From Acetobacterium sp965140355 (GTDB taxonomy: Bacteria > Bacillota > Clostridia > Eubacteriales > Eubacteriaceae), in the NCBI GenBank assembly GCA_965140355.1, contig OZ223192.1, forward strand, positions 1 to 64,000: a DNA stretch of 64,000 bases. The letters are read 5' to 3'. The first letter of the stretch is position 1, and each line of letters opens with the position of its first letter. Shown here piece after piece: positions 42,901 to 52,698 of the stretch. The notes beneath the pieces are model-generated. The model did not search any database and was not told the DNA's origin. It was given only the letters and a program-made list of their open reading frames with translations. The translations under genes and the position numbers were made by a program.

Positions 42901-44160
42901 TCAATTGGTACGGCAATAGTTTTCAATAAATGTCAAGGCGGTTGCGGTTCCGTTTTCCTGATCAATGGCTGATTTTAGCATTTGTGCCTTCGATTGGACA
43001 ACTTCGTTTTCAAATTGGATAAACCGTTGGATCAGGGTCCGGGTTGAAACTTGGCTTTCTTTTAAAGGTTTTAATGCATACCCTTGTTGATAGAGTCGAT
43101 TAGCCCAGAAAGGTTGATCAACGGAAAAGGGAATGATTAACTGGGGTTTGCCACTTTTAATGGCAGCTGCCGTGGTTCCGACGCCACCATGATGGATAAT
43201 GCCTTTAGCATGAGGAAACAGGAGCGAATGGGGAGCAGCGTTGATCGTGAGCAGATCATTATTTTCAGTAAAAGCAAAACCACTGTTACCGGTTAAAATA
43301 ATTCCTCGCTGGTGGGTGGCATGAAGGGCCTCCAGAAGATAACGGCTAAATTGTTGCGGAGATTTAAGTGGCATACTGCTAAAAGAAATAATGATAGGCG
43401 GCGGCCCAGCACTTAAAAAGGCCCTTAATCGTGAATCGAGTTGATCATTTGGGGAATCAAGATAAAAAAAACCGGGAGTCAAGACGTGACCTTCCCAACT
43501 TTTAACTTCCGGGAATAAGGCTTTACTAATCGGGTAGATGATCGGAATTTTTTTGCCGTTTAGGGAAAAGGTATAGCTCCCGGTTTTTCTTTTGGGAAGG
43601 TGTAAGGTTTTTTCGCGGAAATCATTGACTTCATTGATGCTGGCCTGTTCGGCCTTGGCCATTACCGAATACGTCCATTTATTGAATTGCTTGCCGAAGT
43701 TTTTGGTTGGGGAGATGGCGAGGTTAGGAAATTCCACAATGGGAAAGGTAATCGGCACCGGTGGAATGCTGATACAAGGAATATCAAGCACTTCGGCAAT
43801 ATCCGGAGCACCAAAAGCTTTGGGATGATAAAGGATCACATCGGCTCCTTGGGCGGCCTGATAGAATTGCTCAAGCGTTGTTCGAAAAGCGGGATTGACC
43901 ACATTATGTAAATAACGTTTTGTTAAAAAGGGATGTCTAAGGGCATGCTTGAAGACGATTTGACCTTCGTTGGTTGATAACATCGCCATCAAATCACTAG
44001 CGGCTTCTTGGAATTCGATGCCGATCTTCTCAATAAAAGGCTTAAAACTTTGGCCTGTACAAATAACGACTTGATGCCCTTTTTCCAAAGCTTTTTGTCC
44101 GAGGGCGACAAAGGGCTGGACGTCGCCACGGGTTCCCAACGTTAGAATGGTAATTTTCAT
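42901..44160 (-). CDS. UGT-like glycosyltransferase (GT1 family)
   Basis: 419 residues, GT-B fold. N-terminal ITILTLGTRGDVQPFVALG is the acceptor-domain start typical of sterol/macrolide glycosyltransferases; the C-terminal nucleotide-sugar motif is IIHHGGVGTTAAAIKSGKP followed by VDQPFWANRLYQQG. It would transfer a sugar from a UDP- or TDP-sugar to a small lipophilic acceptor. No acceptor pathway is next to it, so its substrate cannot be inferred. It is a lone minus-strand gene between plus-strand neighbours, possibly acquired. Confidence 0.8.
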   Translation of the reverse strand: MKITILTLGTRGDVQPFVALGQKALEKGHQVVICTGQSFKPFIEKIGIEFQEAASDLMAMLSTNEGQIVFKHALRHPFLTKRYLHNVVNPAFRTTLEQFYQAAQGADVILYHPKAFGAPDIAEVLDIPCISIPPVPITFPIVEFPNLAISPTKNFGKQFNKWTYSVMAKAEQASINEVNDFREKTLHLPKRKTGSYTFSLNGKKIPIIYPISKALFPEVKSWEGHVLTPGFFYLDSPNDQLDSRLRAFLSAGPPPIIISFSSMPLKSPQQFSRYLLEALHATHQRGIILTGNSGFAFTENNDLLTINAAPHSLLFPHAKGIIHHGGVGTTAAAIKSGKPQLIIPFSVDQPFWANRLYQQGYALKPLKESQVSTRTLIQRFIQFENEVVQSKAQMLKSAIDQENGTATALTFIENYCRTN

Positions 44161-44414
44161 AGTTGACTCCTTTTCTTAGCTTTTTGATTTAAACTGGCAC
44201 GACAATTGAATCTGGGTCGAACAAAGAGAACACTTTTTATTTATGATACTTTCTTTACTACGATTTATCAAGAAAAATAATAGGTACTTGGTCAGGAAGG
44301 ATCAGAAAAATTGAAAAGCAGCTTCAAAACTTCTTTATTTTAAATATTTATGTTATAATAATCAATTGCATAGAAGATACGGAATCCGATTAATTAAAGA
44401 AATTTGAGGTAAAA

Positions 44415-46910
44415 ATGATTAAAAAGCCAGAACTGCTGGCGCCAGCCGGAACGATGGAATCAGTTATTGCAGCCATTAATGGTGGCGCGGATGCGGTGTA
44501 TTTTGGTGGCAAAGCTTTTAACGCCCGTCGCAATGCCGAAAACATGACGGATGAAGAAATAAAAACAGCAGTGACATTGTGCCATCAGCATGGGGTGAAG
44601 GTTTATATAACCCTGAATATATTAATTAAAAACAATGAAATAAGCGAAGTAATTGAGGTCCTTAATTTTTTTAAAACGCTTAATCTGGATGGTTTAATTG
44701 TGCAGGATATTGGGTTGATCTATTTGATTCGCCATTATTTTCCGGAATTTAAACTTCAGACCAGCACTCAGGCTTCGGTTTACGGCCTGGAAGGGGTATT
44801 GTTTTTTCAAAAACTGGGTTTTGCAAGGGTTGTCCTCCCTCGGGAAATGCCATTAGAGCAGGTAGCTGAGATCAAGAAAAAAACTAAGGTTGAATTAAAA
44901 ATATTTGTTCATGGCGCTTTATGTTATGCCTATTCCGGGCAATGTCTGATGAGCAGTATGATTGGCGGCCGCAGTGGCAACCGGGGGTTATGTGCGCAAC
45001 CGTGCCGAAAAAATTATCAACTTTTTGATGAGCATAATCGTCTGATTCAGGCAGGGTATCTGCTTAGTCCTAAGGATCTAAATACGTTGGCTGACTTGGA
45101 GACAATAATGGCTTCGGGAGTTGACTCATTAAAAATAGAAGGTCGGATGAAGACGCCGGAATATGTTTATGGGATTAGCCGGGCTTATCGGGAAGGGCTC
45201 GATACTGCGGCCGGTGAGAAAATTACAAAAAGCATCGATGATCAGGCGGTTATGCAGGTATTTAACCGCGATTTTACGAGAGGTCATCTTTTTAACGAAG
45301 CCGATCTGTTAAATGCTCAAGTTGGTAAAAATCGGGGTGTTTTAATTGGTCAGGTTGTTAGCAACGCCAAAAATCTCAAAAACACCAATAAAAAAAGCGC
45401 CTACCAACCATTGGCCATTCGTCTAAATAAAAACGTCGAACTTAATGTTGGTGATGGCCTATCCTTTGGGGAAGACGGGAAAATAGGGACGAAGGTCGAT
45501 GCGATTTTTACCCCGGAAGGACGCCGCCTAGAAAAAGGTTTGGGTGGTGAAACGGTGACAATTCCCTGTCGTTATAACGTATTGGCCGGCACCGCACTTT
45601 ATAAAAATCTCGATAAAAATTTGATGGATAATCTTAAACAACGGGGGTCACAGTCACTTGACCGACCAGGCGCCATAGTGAACTTCAAACTTAACCTCAA
45701 GTTAGGTCAACCGGCTGAAATACAGGTTGAAACGCAGGGACAAAAAGCCTGTTACCAAGCTGATTTTAGTCCGGAAACACCGCTAAAAAATCCTATTGAT
45801 GCGGCGATGGTGCGCGAACAAATTGCCCGAATCGGGGGCACCGGATACGAACTGGGCGACATTGATATTGATATGGATGAACAGATATTCTTAGCCCGGA
45901 GTCAGTTAAATACCTTGCGTAAAGAAGTTCTGATTAAACTGGCAAATACGCTGACTGAAGCCGCAAAAATGACGGGAAACAGACTTTCTTCAAAGCAATC
46001 AATCACCGTTGTTCCGCTGGAAAAAGAACTTCACAGAAAACCTGAACGAAGCGAAAAAAGTCAAGGTTCAGCCGATCGCAAAAAAGTTTCGGTAGATTTT
46101 GCGAACATGCCGGATTCACAGTTTTTAAAGTTATTGGCGAATCAAGGCCTCGACCAGGTGGTATTGCCGTTACTGGGCGCTGGTGTGGCCGAAAAAACGG
46201 CACTCTTAAAGGATCAGGGAATTGCGGTATTACTTAAGACTCCCAAAATAATGGATGATGAATTAACGAAAACGGTACGTCAGTTGCTGAAAAAAGAGCT
46301 TAACCATGATGGCTATTTAATTGGAAATTATGAAGCCCTGCAGCTATTAAATAAAACTACTTATTATGTAGAGGCTGATCAATCGTTTAACCTCTTTAAC
46401 ACCTTGGCAACCAGGGCATTAAAGGAATGGGGTGTTAATGGCGGGGTGCTATCTCCAGAATTAAGTGAAACTGAGTTGCAAGAAATTACTGAACATTCTG
46501 AAGTTACCATGGTGCTGCCGGTTTACGGCGCACAGGAGCTGATGGTCAGCAAGAAATGCTTATTTGGTTGCCAAAACTGTTCGGAAAAGAAAAAGGGTGT
46601 AAGTGGGAGTTGCCATCAGGCCATGAGCGGTAAACTGGTGGATGAACGTGGCTTTGAATTTCCGGTTGAACGCGATACCCAAGGGTTAAATCATATCTAT
46701 AATGGGGATACCTTATTTTTAAGGGAAGAAATTCTTGAATTAAAGGCTGTCGATACCTGGCGAATTATGCATCGAAATGAGAGCCTGGAAACATTGAAAA
46801 TTATTATCGACTATTATCACCAGCAGATTTATGACAAACATTGGGGGCTACCGGAAGGCCTTGGGACTGCAGGGTCGACCCGGGGAAGTTTTAAACGAGG
46901 AGTGAAATAA
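44415..46910 (+). CDS. Peptidase U32 family protein (RlhA-like) with C-terminal DUF3656
   Basis: 831 residues. N-terminal U32 domain: ELLAPAGTMESVIAAINGGA, DAVYFGGKAFNARRN, ELKIFVHGALCYAYSGQC and the cysteine-rich GGRSGNRGLCAQPCRKNY (about 175-200). The C-terminal part adds DUF3656 and a second cysteine cluster CLFGCQNCSEKKKG. Although named peptidases, long U32 proteins such as RlhA and TrhP perform 5-hydroxycytidine/uridine formation on RNA and use an iron-sulfur cluster. RNA modification is therefore at least as likely as proteolysis. mutS2 follows after three bases. Confidence 0.8.
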   Translation: MIKKPELLAPAGTMESVIAAINGGADAVYFGGKAFNARRNAENMTDEEIKTAVTLCHQHGVKVYITLNILIKNNEISEVIEVLNFFKTLNLDGLIVQDIGLIYLIRHYFPEFKLQTSTQASVYGLEGVLFFQKLGFARVVLPREMPLEQVAEIKKKTKVELKIFVHGALCYAYSGQCLMSSMIGGRSGNRGLCAQPCRKNYQLFDEHNRLIQAGYLLSPKDLNTLADLETIMASGVDSLKIEGRMKTPEYVYGISRAYREGLDTAAGEKITKSIDDQAVMQVFNRDFTRGHLFNEADLLNAQVGKNRGVLIGQVVSNAKNLKNTNKKSAYQPLAIRLNKNVELNVGDGLSFGEDGKIGTKVDAIFTPEGRRLEKGLGGETVTIPCRYNVLAGTALYKNLDKNLMDNLKQRGSQSLDRPGAIVNFKLNLKLGQPAEIQVETQGQKACYQADFSPETPLKNPIDAAMVREQIARIGGTGYELGDIDIDMDEQIFLARSQLNTLRKEVLIKLANTLTEAAKMTGNRLSSKQSITVVPLEKELHRKPERSEKSQGSADRKKVSVDFANMPDSQFLKLLANQGLDQVVLPLLGAGVAEKTALLKDQGIAVLLKTPKIMDDELTKTVRQLLKKELNHDGYLIGNYEALQLLNKTTYYVEADQSFNLFNTLATRALKEWGVNGGVLSPELSETELQEITEHSEVTMVLPVYGAQELMVSKKCLFGCQNCSEKKKGVSGSCHQAMSGKLVDERGFEFPVERDTQGLNHIYNGDTLFLREEILELKAVDTWRIMHRNESLETLKIIIDYYHQQIYDKHWGLPEGLGTAGSTRGSFKRGVK

Positions 46911-46913
46911 TTA

Positions 46914-49283
46914 ATGGATCAAAGAAGTTTAAAGGTCTTAGAATATTATAAAGTATTAAAAATTTTAGAAGGTTATTGCGTTACCCAGGGGGGGAAAAAA
47001 CAGGCCAGTCAACTATTGCCATTGGAGACTTTGACGGCCGTGAATCGCAGTCTTGACTTAACCAATGAAAGTTTGGGGATGATGCTTAGAAATGGCCGTC
47101 CCCCCTTATCGGATGTGCCAAATACCAGTGATTATGTTAAACGCGCAGCAATTGGTTCAATGTTATCGATGAAGGAACTGCTTGCGATTGCGACATTGCT
47201 TCGTATTTCCAGAGATATGGATAATTATTATCATGGTGATACCCAGATGGATACGCTCGTTTTATTAAAAGATCTCTTTACATCACTGGAAGCCTGTGAA
47301 GAACTCGAAAAGGAAATCAGCCGCAAGATATTGGGCCCGGAAGAAATGGCGGATAACGCTTCCCGAGAGCTTTCGCGAATTCGTCGGGAGATGCAGTTTA
47401 AATATAAACGGATCAGTGAGAAACTCAACCACATGATCAGTTCAACTTCATATGATAAAATGCTACAGGAAAAAATCGTCACGATTCGCAATAACCGTTA
47501 TGTTATTCCGGTTAAGCAGGAATACCGTAGTCAGGTGCCGGGGATTGTTTTGGATAAGTCGGCCAGCGGGGCGACTTTGTTTATCGAACCGATAGCAGTG
47601 GTAGAATTAAATAATGATATCAAAATACTGGTAGCCGAAGAAGAACAGGAGATTGTTCGGATTCTCAAGGAACTTAGCCAAAATGTCGCCGACCAACGGG
47701 ATGAAATTATTTGTAATTATGATATCCTGATCGATCTTGATTTTCAGTTTGCCAAAGGTAAATACGGTTTGGCAATTAACGGGGTAAAAACAGATGTGTC
47801 CGAAACGGGCAGGATTGCTTTATTGCGGGCAAAACATCCACTTATTCCGGATGAACAGGTTGTTGCCTCGGATATTTATTTTGAAGAAGCGATTGATACG
47901 ATGGTCATTACCGGTCCCAATACGGGGGGAAAAACGGTATCCTTAAAAACCATCGGTTTGTTGAATCTGATGGTTCAGTCGGGACTTTTTATCCCGGTCC
48001 GCGAGGGCAGCAAAACACGGATTTTCACCAACATTTTTGCCGATATTGGCGATGAACAAAGTATTGAACAAAACTTGAGCACCTTTTCTTCGCATATGAC
48101 AAATATCGTCGAAATCATGAATAAAGCCGATCATGATTCTTTGGTGTTGTTTGATGAGTTAGGCGCCGGAACCGATCCGACCGAAGGGGCGGCCTTGGCT
48201 ATTTCAATTCTTAATGCGTTGCATCTGCGCCAAGTCACCAGCATTTCCACGACGCACTATAGTGAACTTAAGGAATTTGCCTTGGTAACACCGGGGGTGG
48301 TCAATGCCAGTGTGGAATTTGATATCAAAACCTTGCGACCAACTTATCGGTTGCTGATTGGGGTGCCGGGAAAATCGAATGCTTTTGAAATCGCCGTTCG
48401 TCTGGGACTCGCTGAAACAGTGATCGAAAATGCAAGAGAATTAATCAAAAATGAGGCCATTCGATTTGAAGAAACGCTGATTAAAATCGATGAAAAACGG
48501 CGCCGAACCGAAGCTGAACATGATGCCATCATTCGCTTAAAAAGAGATACTGAAGAACTCAAACGACAGATGGATCGTGAAAAAGAACGATTTGACGAAG
48601 AAAAGCAGGTCTTAATCGCAAAAGCGCAAGAAGAAGCGATGGAAATCGTCAAGAAAACGCGCGAAGAAACCGAAGCAATCTATCGGGAAATCAGAACCAT
48701 TCAGGAAACCACCACCAATGCGGTTAAAGATAATAAAGAATTGGAAGCGATTCGTAAGCGAATTAAAGAAAAAGAGAAAAACATTTATCAATTTGGCAAT
48801 CAACCTAAAGAATATCAGGGTCAGGCCTTAGAAATGGATGACATCAGCATTGGGATGAAGGTTTATATTAATAGTTTGCGTCGTGAAGGCGAAGTGATTA
48901 AGCTGATTCCCAATGAAAATAAAGCAATGGTTCAATCAGAGATGATTAAACTTAAGGTTGCGGTGGGTGATCTGGCCCGATCAGTGGCGTTGGCTAAGCC
49001 GCAAGAGAAAAAAGTGACTTATAAAAAGGTCGAACGTCATGTGATGGAGACTAAATTGGATCTGCGCGGAAAGAATGGTGAAGAGTCATTGTTTTTAGTG
49101 GATAAAATGATTGGGGATGCGATGCTTTCGGGAAACAAGCAGCTTGTCATCGTCCACGGCAAAGGCACCGGCCGACTCCGCCAGATCATTCATGAATATC
49201 TCAAAGGAAATCCTTTAATCGAAGATTTCCGTTTGGGTGCGATGAATGAAGGTGGTTCCGGGGTGACGATTGTTAATCTTTAG
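46914..49283 (+). CDS. mutS2: Endonuclease MutS2
   Basis: 789 residues, the usual MutS2 size. ABC-type ATPase with Walker A in TGPNTGGKTVSLKTIG (about 335), Walker B LVLFDELGAGTDPTEGAA and signature IEQNLSTFSSHM; coiled-coil arm about 520-640; C-terminal Smr nuclease domain with LDLRGKNGEES (about 711) and VIVHGKGTGRLR. It lacks the mismatch-recognition N-domain of MutS1. Roles known in the family are suppression of recombination and rescue of stalled or collided ribosomes. GGAGTG lies before the start. Confidence 0.95.
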   Translation: MDQRSLKVLEYYKVLKILEGYCVTQGGKKQASQLLPLETLTAVNRSLDLTNESLGMMLRNGRPPLSDVPNTSDYVKRAAIGSMLSMKELLAIATLLRISRDMDNYYHGDTQMDTLVLLKDLFTSLEACEELEKEISRKILGPEEMADNASRELSRIRREMQFKYKRISEKLNHMISSTSYDKMLQEKIVTIRNNRYVIPVKQEYRSQVPGIVLDKSASGATLFIEPIAVVELNNDIKILVAEEEQEIVRILKELSQNVADQRDEIICNYDILIDLDFQFAKGKYGLAINGVKTDVSETGRIALLRAKHPLIPDEQVVASDIYFEEAIDTMVITGPNTGGKTVSLKTIGLLNLMVQSGLFIPVREGSKTRIFTNIFADIGDEQSIEQNLSTFSSHMTNIVEIMNKADHDSLVLFDELGAGTDPTEGAALAISILNALHLRQVTSISTTHYSELKEFALVTPGVVNASVEFDIKTLRPTYRLLIGVPGKSNAFEIAVRLGLAETVIENARELIKNEAIRFEETLIKIDEKRRRTEAEHDAIIRLKRDTEELKRQMDREKERFDEEKQVLIAKAQEEAMEIVKKTREETEAIYREIRTIQETTTNAVKDNKELEAIRKRIKEKEKNIYQFGNQPKEYQGQALEMDDISIGMKVYINSLRREGEVIKLIPNENKAMVQSEMIKLKVAVGDLARSVALAKPQEKKVTYKKVERHVMETKLDLRGKNGEESLFLVDKMIGDAMLSGNKQLVIVHGKGTGRLRQIIHEYLKGNPLIEDFRLGAMNEGGSGVTIVNL

Positions 49284-49339
49284 GAAACTCCGAAATGGTC
49301 GGCATTATTGTCGTTTGGGAAGGCCGAATTAGTAAAAAA

Positions 49340-49368
49340 TTGACAGCGCTACGGATTAATAATACAAT
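49340..49368 (+). promoter_or_regulatory. Promoter of dcd
   Basis: TTGACA (49340-49345), 17-base spacer, TACAAT (49363-49368); transcription would begin near 49375, about 45 bp ahead of the dcd start. Confidence 0.8.
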
Positions 49369-49418
49369 TAATGGGAAAATTTTGGAACGCATTGAATTTG
49401 GAAGTTATGGGAGGAAAA

Positions 49419-49952
49419 ATGATATTATCGGATAAAACCATTTATAAATATTTAGAAAGTGGCGAACTGGTTATCGAGCCATTAGAACCGGGACAGGTGC
49501 AGCCGGCATCGGTGGATATTCGTTTGGGAACCAGTTTCTTAAAGCTGGATGAAAATAATTTTGAGGCGATGTCGCTGACAGATGAGATTAAGTATATTTC
49601 GATGGAAGCAGATGAGATCATTATTCCTTCAAACTCTTTTTTATTGGCGACGACAATGGAATATATTAAGCTGCCGTGTAATTTGACGGCGTTTGTTGAA
49701 GGCCGCAGTTCGATTGGTCGAATGGGCTTATTTATTCAGAATGCGGGATGGGTTGATCCCGGCTTCGAAGGCGAAATTACCCTTGAACTTTATAATGCCA
49801 ATCGGTTGCCGATTAAACTCGAAAAAGGACGACGGATTTGTCAGTTGGTCTTTGCGCAGATGGATGATATGGCATTAAATCCCTATCAGGGTAAATATCA
49901 GGGGCAACGTTCAGCAATCGGGAGTCGGATTTTTTTGGATGAGGAATGTTAG
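49419..49952 (+). CDS. dcd: dCTP deaminase
   Basis: 177 residues, trimeric dUTPase-fold enzyme turning dCTP to dUTP. FVEGRSSIGRMGLFIQNAG (about 92-110) and the catalytic glutamate in DPGFEGEITLELYN are diagnostic. The length is typical of deaminase alone or of the bifunctional deaminase/dUTPase; sequence inspection does not decide. ATG at 49419 follows GGGAGG; the longer open frame from 49371 starts at the promoter and is rejected. Confidence 0.9.
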   Translation: MILSDKTIYKYLESGELVIEPLEPGQVQPASVDIRLGTSFLKLDENNFEAMSLTDEIKYISMEADEIIIPSNSFLLATTMEYIKLPCNLTAFVEGRSSIGRMGLFIQNAGWVDPGFEGEITLELYNANRLPIKLEKGRRICQLVFAQMDDMALNPYQGKYQGQRSAIGSRIFLDEEC

Positions 49953-49994
49953 GCGGGTTCAATTAAATATTGGACCTGATGAGAGAAGGAAAAA

Positions 49995-51158
49995 ATGAAA
50001 GACATATATCTAGATAATGCCTCAACCACCAGGGTTCATCCCCAGGTTGCTGAAAAGATGATGGACGTTTTAGTGAATAATTACGGCAATCCCTCATCGC
50101 TTCATCGGTTGGGCATTAACGGGGAATTGGCGATAAAAGAAGTAAGGTCATTAATTGCCCAAAATATCAGGTGTCAAGCTCAGGAGATCTATTTCACTTC
50201 CGGCGGGACCGAAGGAAACAACATGATTATCCAGGGGATTGTTGAAAATAAAAAACGCAATAAAATGCGAATTATTACCTCGGCTATTGAACATCCATCG
50301 GTATTGGATGTGTTTACCTTTTATGAAAACCATCAAATTGAGGTGATTGTTTTAGGGGTAGATAGCCAGGGGCACATTGACATGGACGAACTTAAAAATG
50401 CAGTTAACGAAGATACCATTCTGGTTAGCGTAATGGGGGTTAACAATGAGCTGGGAACGATTCAGAATCTGGCGGCGATCGGCAAGATCGTCAAGTCAGT
50501 TAATCCCAACTGTATTTTTCATGCTGATTTTGTTCAGGGGTTTATGAAAATACCAGTCGATGTTCAGGCCTGTTGTTTGGATGCCTTGACTATCTCCGGC
50601 CACAAAATTTTTGGTCCCAAAGGGATAGGCGCTGTTTATATCAAAAAAGGAACCGATATTAAACCGCTGATTCGCGGCGGCGGACAGGAAAACAACATGC
50701 GCTCGGGAACGGAAAATGTACCGGGCATCGTCGGTTTTGGTGAAGCGATCCGCTTAAGAAAGGATTGTTTTAATGATGAGTATGAGGCTGTTCGAGAGCT
50801 GCGAACATATTTTATTGAGACGATCACAGCGACAGTTGATGATATCAAAATAAACGGTGATCCAAACGGAAGCCCCTATATTTTGAACATTTCTTTTAAC
50901 CGGGTGCGGGGTGAAGTGTTGCTGCACAGTCTCGAAGCCAAAGGCATTTTTGTATCGACTGGCTCGGCTTGTTCTTCGCATAAAAAAGAAAAACAATACG
51001 TGCTTAAAGCTATCGGTTTGGCCGAAGAATATAAAGAAGGAACGATCCGCATCAGCTTTTCAAAAGACATTACCAAAAACGATGTTAATACCGCTGTCGC
51101 AGCGATTGCCGAGATTGTGCCAAGTTTGCGACTTTTGGTAAAACCAAGAAAAAAATAG
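49995..51158 (+). CDS. Cysteine desulfurase (NifS/IscS type)
   Basis: 387-residue PLP enzyme releasing persulfide sulfur from cysteine. MKDIYLDNASTTRVHPQV at the start, TSGGTEGNNM near residue 70, PLP lysine in TISGHKIFGPKG (about 202), and the catalytic cysteine in STGSACSSHKKE (about 323). The following thiI gene, only 21 bases later, marks it as the dedicated sulfur donor for tRNA 4-thiouridine (and perhaps thiazole) synthesis, as seen with NifZ in Bacillus. GAGAAGG ribosome site. Confidence 0.9.
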   Translation: MKDIYLDNASTTRVHPQVAEKMMDVLVNNYGNPSSLHRLGINGELAIKEVRSLIAQNIRCQAQEIYFTSGGTEGNNMIIQGIVENKKRNKMRIITSAIEHPSVLDVFTFYENHQIEVIVLGVDSQGHIDMDELKNAVNEDTILVSVMGVNNELGTIQNLAAIGKIVKSVNPNCIFHADFVQGFMKIPVDVQACCLDALTISGHKIFGPKGIGAVYIKKGTDIKPLIRGGGQENNMRSGTENVPGIVGFGEAIRLRKDCFNDEYEAVRELRTYFIETITATVDDIKINGDPNGSPYILNISFNRVRGEVLLHSLEAKGIFVSTGSACSSHKKEKQYVLKAIGLAEEYKEGTIRISFSKDITKNDVNTAVAAIAEIVPSLRLLVKPRKK

Positions 51159-51179
51159 ATGACAGGAGCAAAAAAATTA

Positions 51180-52340
51180 ATGGAACATGTTATTCTGGTT
51201 CGCTACGGGGAGATTGCCTTAAAGGGGTTAAACCGTAATTATTTTATCGAATTACTGGCGAAAAATATTAGAAATACCCTGCGGAGTGTGCCGTCGGCAA
51301 AGGTGAAAAAAATACAGGGACGATTGATTGTTAATGTCGATGTTGAAGATCTGAATCAGGCGATGGAACGGGTGCAAAAAGTATTTGGGATTGTCTCGAT
51401 TAGTCCCGCCATTGTTATTGACAGCAATATCGAAGTGATTGAAGAAAATGCAATAAAGCAGGTGCGTGCGGCAGAAGGGATTAAAACTTTTAAGATCACC
51501 GCTAAACGGGGTGATAAAAAATTCCCAATAAAATCACCGGATTTATGTTGTCGTTTGGGTGAAGTGGTTTTGGATGCGGTGCCGGAAATTACGGTGGATA
51601 TTCATAATCCCGATTTAAACCTCTGGGTTGAAGTTCGCGAACAAACCTATATGTACCACGAGTTTATTGCCGGTAACGGCGGTTTACCGGTAGGTTGCAG
51701 TGGAAAAGGTGCGTTGCTCCTATCGGGTGGTATTGATAGTCCGGTGGCGGGATATCTGATGGCCAAACGGGGCGTTGAGGTAATCGGCGTTTATTTTCAT
51801 AGCTTTCCTTTCACCAGTGATCGGACCAAAGAAAAGGTTACTGATTTAGCCAAAATCATGAGTCAATATTGTGGTAAGATCAAACTTTTTGTGGTGCCTT
51901 TTACGGAAATTCAGACCAAGATTGTGGAGATGTGTCCGGAACGCCAAACAACTATTATCATGCGTCGTTACATGATGCGGATCGCTGAAATGATTGCCTG
52001 CAATGAAGGTGCCAAAGCCTTGATTACCGGAGAAAGTCTCGGTCAGGTTGCCAGCCAGACGATGGAAGGGCTGGCGGCTACCAATGCGGTAGCTGAACTA
52101 CCGGTTTTCAGACCGCTGATTGGTTTTGATAAAACCGAAATTGTGAAGATTGCCGAAACTATTGGCACCTTTGAAACGTCGATTCTGCCTTATGAGGATT
52201 GTTGCACTATTTTTGTGCCCAAACATCCGGAAACCAAACCTAAGGTTTCGGAAATGCTGCGCTCCGAAGAAAAGATTTCGGAAATGATGGTGCAGATGAT
52301 GGCGACGGCGGTAGCCGAATCGGAAGTGATTAAACTTTAG
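51180..52340 (+). CDS. thiI: tRNA 4-thiouridine synthetase ThiI
   Basis: 386 residues. N-terminal ferredoxin-like and THUMP domains (about 1-165), PP-loop LLSGGIDSPVAGYLMAKRG (about 177-195), and ITGESLGQVASQTM. The C-terminal rhodanese domain of enterobacterial ThiI is absent, as in most Firmicutes. The C-terminal CCTIFVPKHP element is kept. ATG at 51180 is preferred by homology (MEHVILVRYGEIALKG) and has AGGAG upstream; an ATG at 51159, just after the desulfurase stop, lacks one. Confidence 0.9.
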   Translation: MEHVILVRYGEIALKGLNRNYFIELLAKNIRNTLRSVPSAKVKKIQGRLIVNVDVEDLNQAMERVQKVFGIVSISPAIVIDSNIEVIEENAIKQVRAAEGIKTFKITAKRGDKKFPIKSPDLCCRLGEVVLDAVPEITVDIHNPDLNLWVEVREQTYMYHEFIAGNGGLPVGCSGKGALLLSGGIDSPVAGYLMAKRGVEVIGVYFHSFPFTSDRTKEKVTDLAKIMSQYCGKIKLFVVPFTEIQTKIVEMCPERQTTIIMRRYMMRIAEMIACNEGAKALITGESLGQVASQTMEGLAATNAVAELPVFRPLIGFDKTEIVKIAETIGTFETSILPYEDCCTIFVPKHPETKPKVSEMLRSEEKISEMMVQMMATAVAESEVIKL

Positions 52341-52351
52341 GGAAATTTAAA

Positions 52352-52579
52352 TAGCTGCCCGATTTGGCAGCTAATAAACAATATGATCGATTTAACGACC
52401 GTACCGATTAATTGTTAATCTGTTGCATGCACGCAATTCGGACAGTTGCAAGCAAAGTTTTGGTCAAAGACAGCTTTTCGCTACAACTGTTCGCCTTGAG
52501 GCACACAACATGATCGAACAATTGGCGGTTCTCCGTTATCTTTTTTGACAGTCTGAACCAGGCAATCATTTGCCTGGTT
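52352..52579 (-). repeat. Structured intergenic repeat, copy 2 (inverted), with flanking hairpins
   Basis: Core 52394-52555 is the reverse complement of copy 1 (about 90% identical, two single-base gaps). Its CAGACTGTC end abuts the hairpin AACCAGGCAA/TTGCCTGGTT (52556-52579), and on the other side lies TAGCTGCC/GGCAGCTA (52352-52373), probably the thiI terminator. The loop stem reads TAGC/GCTG here against CTGC/GCGG in copy 1, so one pair changed from T.G to A-T with pairing kept. The 52556 hairpin ends in TTTTG and can terminate plus-strand transcripts. Confidence 0.75.
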
Positions 52580-52625
52580 TTGTGTTATAATAAGGGGCAC
52601 TATTTAGGCAATTATAAAAACTGAA

Positions 52626-52669
52626 TTAAGCCACGATGGTTTGGTGGCAGGAGTTCTGCAAGGGCTTAA
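52626..52669 (+). other. Possible three-way-junction leader of hflX
   Basis: TTAAGCC (52626-52632) pairs with GGCTTAA (52663-52669) and encloses two small hairpins, CAC/GTG (52632-52646) and GCAG/CTGC (52647-52659). It lies after a TATAAT box (52586-52591) and 29 bp before the hflX start. No known riboswitch class was recognised. Confidence 0.3.
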
Positions 52670-52698
52670 GATATTCTATAAATTAAAAGGAAAAAACG

